NCBI GenBank assembly: GCA_030765065.1
Contig: CM060980.1
Coordinates: forward strand, 62,480,364 to 62,544,363
Direction of reading: 5' to 3'
Source: Deroplatys truncata
Lineage: Eukaryota > Arthropoda > Insecta > Mantodea > Mantidae
Length of the DNA stretch: 64,000 bases
In this document: piece by piece, positions 49,701 to 61,700 of the stretch
Layout of the letters: the number at the start of each line of letters is the position of its first letter
Position numbering within the stretch: position 1 is the first letter of the stretch
The notes under the pieces: generated by a model
Seen by the model: only the letters and a program-made list of their open reading frames with translations
What the model was told of the DNA's origin: nothing
The model's database searches: none
Position numbers and translations under genes: made by a program

Positions 49701-52700
49701 CTTGAATCTGCAGACAGCAAAACATGTTGAAGAACAATTTTGGACACAATGAACAAACTAAATATCCAACATGTTGTGGTTCTGGCATCTGATTTGGCAA
49801 GATACATGGTGAAGTATTTTAGGGTGATAAAGCCAATCACTTCAGACAACATCTTAGTTATTCAGTGCTGGGTTCACAAACTCAGTACAGTTTTGACTAT
49901 GCTTGGAAAACACTTACCTAAACTGCAAGCTGCAGTCTCTCAAGTAAAGTTTACATTTCTGAATACAAGGAAAAGAAAACCTATATTCAGGCACTTTTTG
50001 GATAAAATGTACCCCAGACAGAATGTGCCCCAATTCCCCATGCCTGTACTAACAAGATGGTTACCTTGGTTTGAGTCAGTGGCCTACCTATTGGATCATC
50101 TAAAGGATGTTGTGACTTTTATGAAAAGTGAAGATGTTTCGGGAGTTAACAATGTTGTTGTAGACTTTCTGCATACCTGGAGGAGGTTGAGATTTTTGCT
50201 GCTCGGGCAGCAGCTATTTTCATGCAGGGTGTTGGTCAGGGCATTGTAGATTTAATCAAACTTTTGGAGGACTAGTCATATCCAACAATACATGTGCTAG
50301 ATGGTCACTTGCGGCTCTTGAGCAGAGCTTGCAGCTACTGGCAACCATAGCAGTAAAACTATGGTGCAAATGGAGGCATGCTTAAACATTGCTACCAAAT
50401 GAGAAATCATATATACTCTCAGCAGTGCAGCTTCATATGCAGCAATCTCTATATCTCTATGCAATCCTCTGCCCCTGGCAGTGAGTGTGTTTGATATTGC
50501 AGAGATTGTGACAATGCATGTTTTGTTGAGCTTTATTAAGAGGGTGAAGAAGATACATTTCTTCTTTGATTTGCAAGAGAATGACATTAAAAAGGGTTAT
50601 AACGAACTCCAGTGTTTGGTTAAGAACAAAATCCGAGTGGATCCAAAGTGAATTTGGTTCCAATACTGTTAGGGACTTTGCAAAGGCTGTGTTAAAGGGA
50701 ATTTGAATACCCTGTGCCAATGCAGATTATTAATTCTTTTTTCCAAGTTATAACAATATGCTAATGGACAAGCATCAAAGCCTGCAGCAAGAAAATATTT
50801 AATTGCTTATTTTGAAGGCCGAGATGTTCAATAGTTTAGGTGTTTACTAAATATTTTATGTGCATCAGTTACATTTTTATTTTAGTATTCATTATAATTG
50901 TGCATAATTTGTATTTGTGTTAATTGACATTTGTAACACCCCTTTTTTCAAGTCACCAATTATTGCATTTGAAGGTACTGATTTTTAGATTTGAATGTGC
51001 CGATTTCCATGCTTTCAACTCACCAAAAACTTCCAAGTTCTGATTGTTATTTTTACCATCACTGTTGGTTATCAACAAAAACTTTTAAGCAAATATTACC
51101 CATAGTAATTTCATTAAGCATTCATTCTGGCATTAATTTTCTAGATTCTAGGGATGGTACAGAATGGTGGTTAAAAAAGATTCCCCTTACCCAGCTGGAA
51201 ACTGGAGTTAGAAGCCAGCATAGCAACCATTATACTCCATGGACAGTCACAAAACAAATTCTTTTACATTACATAATGGAAGTTGTACAATGCTGTCGCA
51301 CACTGATCACAAAGTTTTGCTTTCAATGTGCCCCCCCCCCCAAAAAAAAGAAAAGTCATCAATGCAAAGAGAATTTTCACTGGATATAGAATTATCTAAG
51401 AAAACTTAGTACACACAATGTCAAGCAAAGATAAATATTTGGATTGATATTTCTGATTCTAGCTACACTAAAGTAGTAGTGAAAGGGATGACAAAGGCAG
51501 AAATGATCCTCAAAGTTGTGATGGCTCCAGCAGATCCAGCTCGTGCTTTTGCAGATCAGTTTGCCAAACTGCTTCCTGAGGCAGATTCATCAGAATTCCA
51601 GAAGGTACTTGACATGAAGGTGAGCACAGCCCTTAATCTTAGCATTTATCTGCTTCTTCATTGCTTTAAGCTCCATTGTATAAAACAGTACATCATGCAA
51701 GAAGGCTAATTTGGGTTAATCCAAAACTTATGGACTGTGGTTGAGGCAGCATATATCAAATTTGAGCATAGCATACAAAGTGTGTATTTTATTAATTTAT
51801 CAGTTTATAAAGTAGGATTGTTATTTGAAGAACTCCTGAAAATACTGTTAAGTACAACTCCTGTGAGAATTAGTTCTTTCTGAGGAATGCACATATATTA
51901 GCCAGCAGTGTATGTGTTCATTTACAGCCTTACACAATATTCATTTGAGCCATCTGACTCTCTTCCCCACACTGTAACTGGTATGCTCTGCTGTGATAAA
52001 TGATGATGTGGGAACCATTGTCCATAATGTGAATAAAGAACTAGTATTTCCTTCAACTTTTGATGTGTTGTAAGAAGGCAAACATTTAAGTTGTTTCATT
52101 ACATGTCACTTTTCAATCAAAGAGAAGCAGCTTCAAAAGAAAATGCTTTGATTGAAAATTAAATGTGACATGAAAACTTTTAAATTCTGCCACATGTTCC
52201 CAATATTACAGGTCAGTAATGATATACTTTGTCTTTAGTCTGTGTTTGAACATGTGCATAATATTACCAAAAAGCAACTGCCTGGAAAGGGTGAAATTAA
52301 TCTGTTTAAATGGTTGTACTTTGGAAGAAGAAATGTCACTGTCTAGAGAAAGATCAGTAACCATCCTTTATTTCTTTCCTTTTTTTAACACCCACTGATA
52401 CATAAAATTAAATGATAATTGGAAAGTAAATTTGGGAAGGAAACGTTCCAGATCTAAGTTTGGGGTACCTCCCCTACATTTGCCAATTATGAGGACTGAG
52501 GAAAACCTGGAAAGAACGTCAGTCAGGGAGGACAGTCCTGGTGGATTGAACCATGAACTCCCTTTAATTCTCTATGTCTTAACGACCTCGGCTACCCATG
52601 CCGGTAAGCTCTCTTTTATTTCAGCACAAGTTTTATTCAACACAAAGTACATATGGGGGAGTATAAAAAAGAACATTTCTGCACACATTTCAGGAATAAC

Positions 52701-55700
52701 TTGTTAAGGCAAAGAAATATCAGAAGTGAGTGATTTTTAGGAAATGAACTGTGAGAAAAGCCAAAAGTCAGTCTCTTAAAAGAACTCTGAAACCAAATGG
52801 AACTAACTACTCTTGAAGCACAAAAAAACTATAATGAACTTTGATATTTCAATGATGGACAACCTTTGTAAGATCATAATTCTCCAGATGCTTCTGGAAG
52901 ACACCAAAACATCATCCATAGGTCAATAGGTATTTCCAAAATGCATTCTGGTTTACAAACCTAAATGAAGTGTGTAAACTAGTTCATCTTAAGTTGAAGT
53001 AATACTCAAGCCAAACCTTAAACTCAACAGATTCTCTTTCTCATTTTGTTGAAATTCTTTCTGGTTTTATAAATTTGGAATTTTTGCACTTTTGCTTTGC
53101 TTGTTACTATTTTACCAGATATTTAGCTTTGACAGGTTAAGGAGATTGTTGGCTTATTTTAATTTTATCCAATAGTTAACTGTAGGATACAAGATGAATA
53201 TGAGAGACTGACTGGGAATAGAAACTTTTATGATTTCTGTCTACTTAAGTGTAAAGGTGTCATCCTCCATGGTGTAGTGGTTACCATCTAACCTCTAGTT
53301 CCCAAGGTCGTGGGTTCAAACCTGGTGGAGGGCAGTGGATTTTTTTGGGTGTAAAAATTCTTAGCATGGCTTCCTTCAGAAGGGAAGCAAACCCGGTGGT
53401 CCTGTGCCATAGATTTACAGCATGTTAAAGAACCTCAAGCCTGATAAAGAGGTCTCTGAGCACATTGGTCTTTCATGCCCAATATAAAATGGGACGCTAA
53501 GGACCACAGCAGGAAAAAAAAAACTCAAACTCCATGGATTGTTACTTTGATTCAGGGGTGATGTGAGACACCCATACCTCATCACGTGTAACAGTGTGTG
53601 TTAGCAAATCATCGCCTTCCTCATAATATCGCGTGAGAAAATTCAGTGCAGCGGCACATCGCTTGTTCTTGTGCTCATTAGTAAGATTTTTTGGCACCCA
53701 TCTTGAGCACAGTTTCCAAAATTCTAAGCATTCTGTCACAATGCTGTAGAGGACTGACCTTGAAATTTGTGCAAAATGTGAAGACATTTTATGATATGGT
53801 GAAATATCTGTGCTCGCGAATGTTTTCTTTCACAGCTTGCACTAAATCATCTGTGATCACATCATCATGCACGTTTTCACGACCTTCGTTAAACTGTCTA
53901 ACCCATCACTCATTATTTCCCAATAAACCTCACACAATTGGCAATGAATGTTTAGTGGCGTAACATTTCTCACATTAAAAAATGAATCACTGATCTGACT
54001 TCACAGTTGATGGGTTGTTCAATTGTTTTGAACATTTTGAAATGCTCTAGCAACAGGAAAACACAAAGTGACAATTACTCAAAGCAGTGTCTGGCTTCCT
54101 AATGAATGGAGGAAGTGATTGCACAAGCTCAAAATCATGACTGCAGTGGCAAAATATTTAAATGATACTTACTATAAAAACATACCTTGTATATAAATTC
54201 CTTACAAATTTTCATGCTGTATTTACTTTTAGGATCTAGTATAATGGCTTAATTTTTTTTAAATTTTTATTTAGTTTTTGCCCAAGGAAGATAAGTAAAT
54301 TTTTAAAATTTATAATTATCTTTTACCTTCTGTCTGCATATTATTTCACTGTTACCAGCTTCAATTTATAGTTTCTTTTACCTTCTATTATGGATGCAAA
54401 CTTGGAAAAATACTGTATATGCTTATATAAGACCGTGTGCACTATCAAAATATTTCATACACTAGAGGAACTTATGAATAACCCTGTATAACTAATGCTC
54501 AAGACAGTCTATCTTAAAAAGCTTCACAAATAATAATATCATAAATGTATAATTTACTTAACAGTAAGCATAAAATTTGATAAAATAATTTTTATTGAAC
54601 AGGTAAGCTGCTGACTATGAATACAGCCTAAGGGTTTCAATGTCCTCCTAGAAAGAGATAATAATTAGAAAATAAAGTGTATTTGTATGATGTATAAATG
54701 TCTGCATAATGTTCAGCTGGGAAAATCAATATGAACTTAATTCAATGCAAATTGGAAAAGGACTACTTCAACTTCATTAGGCATTTTACCTTGGAACATG
54801 TTTCAGGAGCTGTTGCTCCCATCATCAGCTGGTTCTGACTAGAGAGATTGCTTGATCTCCTTGGCAGTCAAGGTTGGACTGGATGTATTTGCTAATCAAA
54901 ATTCATAAGTTGCAGCTGGTTTTCTGGATGAAAATCATCTCCCACACTCTTAGATCTACTGTGTTATTAATGTGCTTCACTAATTTTTTAATTTTCATTT
55001 ATTTCATTATGTATTTTCCTGAAAAATTGCTGATTTTTGTATTTGCTTACATTTAATGTTTCCAGTGTCCTTTGGTTCTGATGCCTATGTTCTGTGATAG
55101 TTTATAGGTTACGTAATATTATTACGTATATTTGAAAAAGTGTGCTGTTATGTAATTATTTAGCTCCACGTTGAGGCGCCACTTTGAAGAAGTATTTAGC
55201 CTCGTATTTTTTTGTTGCCAACTTTGAAGAAGTTATTTAGCTGGATGTGAGATGCCCCCACGTATGTTTGTTGTTACTGACCGTCTGACGTCATCAATTC
55301 TCGTCGTCTTCGAAGCCCCACGTTGGGCGCCAATTTGCGATAGTTTATAGGTTACGTAATATTATTACGTATATTTGAAAAAGTGTGCTGTTATGTAATT
55401 ATTTAGCCCCACGTTGGGCGCCACTTTGAAATAGTGTTTAGGTTATGTAATATTATTACATATACTTGAAAAAGTGTGCTGTTATGTAATTATTTAGATC
55501 CATATTGAGGCGCCACTTTGAGATTGTATTTAGCTGGTAGTTATTTGGAGGAGTTTGCCCCACAGTTGTACGTCACTTTGAGAAAGTAGTTTTCTCAATC
55601 TGAAGTTTGTAACAGTATTTGCACCACGTAATGAAGATACACTTTGAAGTTGGTAAATGCTTGGGACGCCAACCTTTGTAGTAGTGAAGATGTAGAGAAG

Positions 55701-58700
55701 CCCCACGTATGTGTGTCATTTTGAGATTGTTTTTAGCCTCGTATTTTTGTTGCCAACTTTGAAGAAGTTATTTAACTGGATGCTGGATGTGAGAAGCTGA
55801 TGCTTGTTTTACATAATATTATTTAAATCTGCCTTGGCTGCTTCAGTCGAACTATAGAATCAAAAGTTCTTGTTCAGGTCGTGATATGACAAAAATTAAA
55901 GACGTCACAGATTTTACTTTTTAATTTCATTTCTTTATACTTGGACATTTATAAAACACAACACTTTATAAAAGAAAAACTGTGAGAAAAACTTTATACA
56001 TTCTTAATGTATTTACTAGCGGAGAACACAATTTTTGCCATCTGCACGTTATCACATCATGTCCGCGACTGACTAATTTCAACGGTAAAAACCTTAAAGC
56101 TTTGGTAATGCCAGTATCTTATTGGCTAATTCTAGTCCAATAGAATTTAAGCATTCAAACTAAAACTTTTCTTTACTGTTGATTGGCTAATTCCAAACTG
56201 TAAGCGAAAATATGTCATTAACGATCTTTTCATGACCAGTACTTTTCAAAATTCCAGACACATTATCATCTCATTATTAACAACCTAAAACATATTATTC
56301 TCACAGTTTTTGCACTATTAGAGTATATAAACATTTACATAACATTAATAAATATGTTTACAACAAAAAATGTTACAATGACTTTACATACAGTTTAAAT
56401 AATATATATATTGTTTTCAAGGTGGGCCGTTATTGAATTTAATTATAATAAAAATACAATTAATATTATTTAGGCATTAAAATACTGCCTCAGTTCGACT
56501 GATATGAAACTTGTCATTGTTTTTTATTTCTATTTTGTATATGCTGGATCTTTTGATCAGGTTTCTCAGGTTAAATTTCTTTTGCTGTGCTAAATTAATT
56601 TTGAAATCTTCGAATATTTTTGTAAAATTTTTGCCTGCCCATGGATGGAATATAATTTTCTATATTTTTGGTTTCCTTTTTAATCTTTTATTTTTTGACT
56701 TCCTTAATTGTTCTCTTGCGTTTCTTAATTTTCTGTGAATTCTTTGTTAACTCCTATTTGTATTTTTTCTGGTATTTGTCCCGGAGGAGGGGAACACTAA
56801 CTATTCTGCATGTCAGGCATTAACCCTTTGGAGACCAAGATCCAATGCGAGCTGATGCAATTTATTTGCGTAAATCGCAGAGAGCTGATCTGATGTGTTT
56901 GGTTTTTACATTAAAATAATTTACAATTCATGCAATAAATGGCGTAAGTGCATACCTCTTGCTAGTCTAGGATATTCAAACTGCATGTTGGTAGCATTTT
57001 TCCCTGTTTAATTTTTTTTTTGTGAAGTTGTCACACATTGACCATAATATCATGCCATAAAGGAATAGCACACAGTGTTGTTTCATGTGTTTACAGTGAT
57101 ATCTTCCGCTTTTTGTTTACTGTATCACAGATACAGTACCATATTGGAACAAGAAATCATTGGCAAAGGAAGGAATTGAGGCAGCATTGCGGGAAAGTGA
57201 TAGTTATAGTGACATTTTGACTAGTGATGAGGCTAACGGTGAAAATTCAAAATTAATAATTTAATTTTTTACTACATGAAGAATAAAGTAACATCCTTAA
57301 AAGTGTGTGGAAATGTGAAACAATATATCAAGAGCCATTGCAAAAATTCTCAACTCAACAGCTTCAAAATTGAGGTGAACGGAAACCTTTGTGTAAAACC
57401 TTACTTAGTGTTAGAAATTTAAGCGATAGACGGCATTTTAAGGGTTAATACATAATGTCTTACTTGTGGGGTAATATTTTCTTTGATGTGGTTTATGAAC
57501 ATGTGTTTCTTTCCTGTGTATCCAAACTCTATTTTTTTTTTTTTTTTGTTCCTGATAAGTTTCAGATCCAGTAATTGTTGTTTTCTATTTCTATTGTGAA
57601 TTTAATGTTTTCTTCCTGCAAGTTAATTTTAGTGCCTCTTGAATGAACTATTTTGGTTACTATGGCAAAAATATCATTGTCATATCTGTGCCATAATTAG
57701 AATCCGTGGTCATTTTGGATTACACAGTTCCTAAGCTCTTGAGTTTATACTGATAAATACCAGAGATCCAACTAAAGATTGCATGTGCATCGTCAACACC
57801 CCATAAGTAAAAGAAAACACATAATAGTGGAGAAAGATAAATATAGGATTAAGGGCAACAATCCTATCATCTCAAAAATACATGCAAGGTAAACTAATGA
57901 GACCAATAATAAGTAACATTGGAGTGGCAAATTAGAATTTTACAAAATGATTAGTCCTTAAATACCAGGAACTCCCAAAATGAGAAATTCTAAGTATAAA
58001 ATACTCTCAACCCTTTCCAGCATAATGGTGCCATTTGGCATCCTTTCATACATTTGTTTTTGGAAGTTGGGTAAAAAAATGTGGACAGAAGGGTTAACTT
58101 TTGGTAATTTTCTATCTTTAATGGTACACACTTTGCTGTTTTCTTAAATTTATTTATATCATCATAGCTTAAAATAAAAATGAAAAATAAAAGTTGCAAA
58201 TATTTTTATATAAATGCAAAACATATATTCCTCTACGGTGCTTACAAAGTCCCATAAACATCCATGCATTCCAATTACCATTTATTTTACATGGATCCAC
58301 TCCATTCTTTACCAGAGATGTGGTAGCATAACAGTGACCATTTTAACCTAGTTAATGTTCGATATAGAAATCCTGGTCAATGAAGTTGAGCACTTGAGCC
58401 AAGATTCAGAGATCAGATAGGGCAAGTTTCTAAGGACACAAGCATTCTTTGCATGTCCTCTGTTTTCAAAACCAGTTTCAACTGAAAATGTATTGAGCTG
58501 GAAAGGGTTAAGATCTTGTAAATACATACCCGCAGCAAACAACTAGTTTTGTTCAGTGCTTCTGCCCTATTCCCAAGTATCCATACACAACAAAACTAAT
58601 CATAAGCTTGTAAAACTGTTAACATCAATGGGTCTAAATCATGAAATAACAGAATATTTTGAACTTATTACACATTGAACATGCTTTTTTTCAGCTTCAA

Positions 58701-61700
58701 AGGGAAATACAACAAACAAAAATCTGGTCTAACTATGGAAATACTTTCCCCAGTTTTGGCAGATATCTTTATGAGCAACCAAGAAATGTGGATCGCAAAA
58801 GGATTCAGATATGTGAATATCTGTCTGATATTTTACTACAGTACCATCGTTCTTTCAAGAGTCACTACAACTTCTGAACTTGCAGGAAGAAAGCATTAAA
58901 TTCACAAAAGAATTCTCTGGATATAAAACTAATCAGGAGTACAAAAAAATAAAAGTTTGGAATACTTAGGAAAGAAATATATACTGATAAGTACATAAAA
59001 GAAAGTAGTTACAACCTAATACTTCACAAACAAGGAATTAATACTGTGGCATACAGAATACTTAAGCGTTTCCTCCTTCAGTATGAGTACCAGAAAGAAT
59101 AAAAACACATACTACAAATAGGTATTAACAAGAGTTTAAAAAAGAATTAATCAACAGGAAAATTAAGAAATTCAAGAGTTAAAAAACAAAGAAATCACAA
59201 AACTTAAAGACAAAAAGGAGGCCACAAAATACAGTGGGCATATCCATGGGCACATGCAAGGTTTAAAAAATATTCAAAGATTTCAAAATTACATTAGCAC
59301 CTCTAAACAAATTTAACCTGAGAAGCCTGATCAAACAGGTTATAGGAAAAGGAACCTCTGAGCAAAATATCTGGTATTTACAAAATAGGAATCTAAAACT
59401 GTGACAAATTTCATATTAGTCAAATAAAAAGATACAGGGGCATCAGAACCAAAGGACACTTTCAAACCATTAAATAGAAAAATCAGTGATAGGCCCATTT
59501 TCTGAAAAATATGTACATAAAAAATGAAGACAGTAAATTAGTGAAGCATATCAATAGCATACTAGCTCTAACAGTGTGGGAGATTTTCATCTAGAAAAAC
59601 CAGTGGTAATTTATGAGTTTTGATATCCTGATGGAACAAAATTTGATTAATAAGTACCTCCAACTTTCCAATCTTGACTGCCAACAGGCCACCCTGATAA
59701 ATTGTAGCTCTCTCGAAACCCAACTGCATCAGGTCCCACATAATTATTGTACAGAATATTTGAGTACAACAATGGGTTAATTTAAACTTGAGTCGTTATA
59801 TGTTAATTCCCATCACATAGCTCCCGAAAGTGCTCCTTAGTTAACATCTAGCGCCTATGTGATGGGAATTAACATATAACGACTCAAGTTTAAATTATCA
59901 TATGATAACATCACAATAAGCAGTACTTCTGTTTCATTATAACAACAATGGGTATTGATGTAGGTGTAGTCTGTAATGTAGTAATACATGCATTTAAAAA
60001 AAAACATTAACAGAGATGGTCCAAAGAACAACTTTTTTTTGTATCACTCCAAACTAACCAGTCTCTTTTCATTTGACATTTTCCAGAAGAATATTTAGAA
60101 TAAAGATGATGCTCTGTAAATTTCCACTTTTTTTTTAGTTATAATATTCTTGCAAACTTTCAATACTTATTTCAGGCAAACCTTTTTTAACAATTACTTC
60201 CCTTGCAACATTTGGAGGCCACTGGCTAGGATCTGAGGAATTCCAGCTGTTTGTCGAAGTTGATTTTGAGTCTAACATGCTATTAAAGTCAATTTCTGTC
60301 TTACCTTGGGCTGATGGTAAAGGTAACTAGATGTACCTGACATCCAAGAAATGTAACAGAAACATTTCACCTGTATTATCTTTTGACTGCCTTAGAATTT
60401 GACTAGGCTGTTGATGTTGAGAAGGGGATATCGCTTTACAATGTTAAATTTCCTCCTGGCATATTTCTTCTTTTTTTTTCAGCTTTTCTTTAGCACCCGA
60501 TTTAATGATAACTAGCCCTTATAGCAGTTAACTAAACATATCCTACACCTACTTAACTACTCTGTAAGTAATTATAACTACACTGAATTAATTTTAAATA
60601 TATTCAGACCATCACAGACTGAACTAGCCACTCTTATATTGAAAGACTTTTAAACAATTTGCTGTGTTAACCCACTGACAGTCATAACTTCAACAGTACC
60701 AGACTTTATGTAATTATGCCACTTCTTGCTGGTGGCATGTGTGCCTTTGTCATTGTTGCCGACAATCAAATTTAAAATTGGCCATGCATTTCAATTTGCA
60801 ATCGCTAGATTACAGCATGGAGATTGAAATGAAAATCACTGCTGTCGGAAGTACAAACTAATGTGCATAAGCCAATGATGTATGGTAACTTGGCAGTCTG
60901 GAAACCAAACCTGCAAAATAAATTTTGAAACAAGTTTAGCAAGAATTTAACATGTCTGTTACATATGGGTCATGCTCAGTGATTTGACCTTTATTTTGAT
61001 ACTCACTTTGGTATGTGCATGTTGGCATCATGATCAAAATATACACCTTCCATACGCAGTATGCAATCGCCGTCTTGTTAACGCTCTGCAAGAAGCATGT
61101 GCAACAGGGACATAAAGTATAAGACCACTGAAATTCACATTGCACAACATTGTTGCAGCAGTATATCAGCAGTTATGAATATGAAATTTCATAAGTAACA
61201 AACATGGTTCTTAAAGGTTGATGCATAGCAAATAGACCATGACCCAAAAGATACATTAAAATACGCAAATGCTCTTAGCTCGCATTTTCTCTTTGGGTTT
61301 CTGTTAAGTATTACTTCCAGACTCCCCAAAATACTGGACCCCCCAACATGAATCTAGGTTGCTCCCGTCTATGGACAGCCCTGCTGCCAGAGGGACCAGC
61401 TGATGATTGGAGTAACAACTCCTAAAACATGTTCTGAGGTATACAAGCCTAATGAAGTGGAAGTAATTGTATGATCAAGTCCTTTTCCAATTTGCATTGT
61501 CTCATCACTTCACTGTGCAGTTCCTAAGTAAATTAATTAATGAAATGATTAATAAAGGTACTTCTATTTTTTAACAGGGTTTGAGAAGAAATGAACAGAG
61601 TCACCTACTGGAACTATTCAAAACACAGCAGCCAACTCAGACACCTGCTGGATCTGCAAATGCTCCACCAGCTTCATTTAGCACATCTCTTAGCAGTCCA

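Larger units (their letters stand above)
46341..50830 (+). mobile_element. CGGBP1-like hAT transposon, split by nested insertions
   Basis: The BED/C2H2-type N-terminus (46341-46660) and the transposase core and C-terminal parts (49470-50830) are collinear pieces of one family. Between them lie a (CT)n tract, a SINE (47515-47690), TIR element copy C (47719-48529) and an inverted SINE pair (48560-48960). Several stops occur in the core. Ends and target duplication were not identified. Confidence 0.6.
54735..61525. mobile_element. large composite Penelope-like inverted pair with nested insertions
   Basis: The termini are inverted copies: 54742-54760 (CAATGCAAATTGGAAAAGGA) against 61475-61500, and hammerhead-like motifs at 54795-54828 (-) and 61400-61433 (+). 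A minus-strand PLE occupies 57770 to 54735 and a plus-strand PLE 57770 to 61500, again with 3' ends outward. Inside are an LTR remnant (55093-56470), two TTAA-flanked elements (56820-57448, 58007-58511), a hairpin element (59778-59897) and unassigned sequence (about 59690-61380). Old and decayed. No clear target duplication. Confidence 0.65.

Noticed and set aside
53272..53335. tRNA-Val/Gln-like gene
   Set aside because: The head continues directly into a SINE body and A-rich tail, and acceptor-stem pairing is poor.
54861..55056. 60-residue plus-strand frame near the PLE end
   Set aside because: Antisense to the PLE GIY-YIG remnant on the minus strand.
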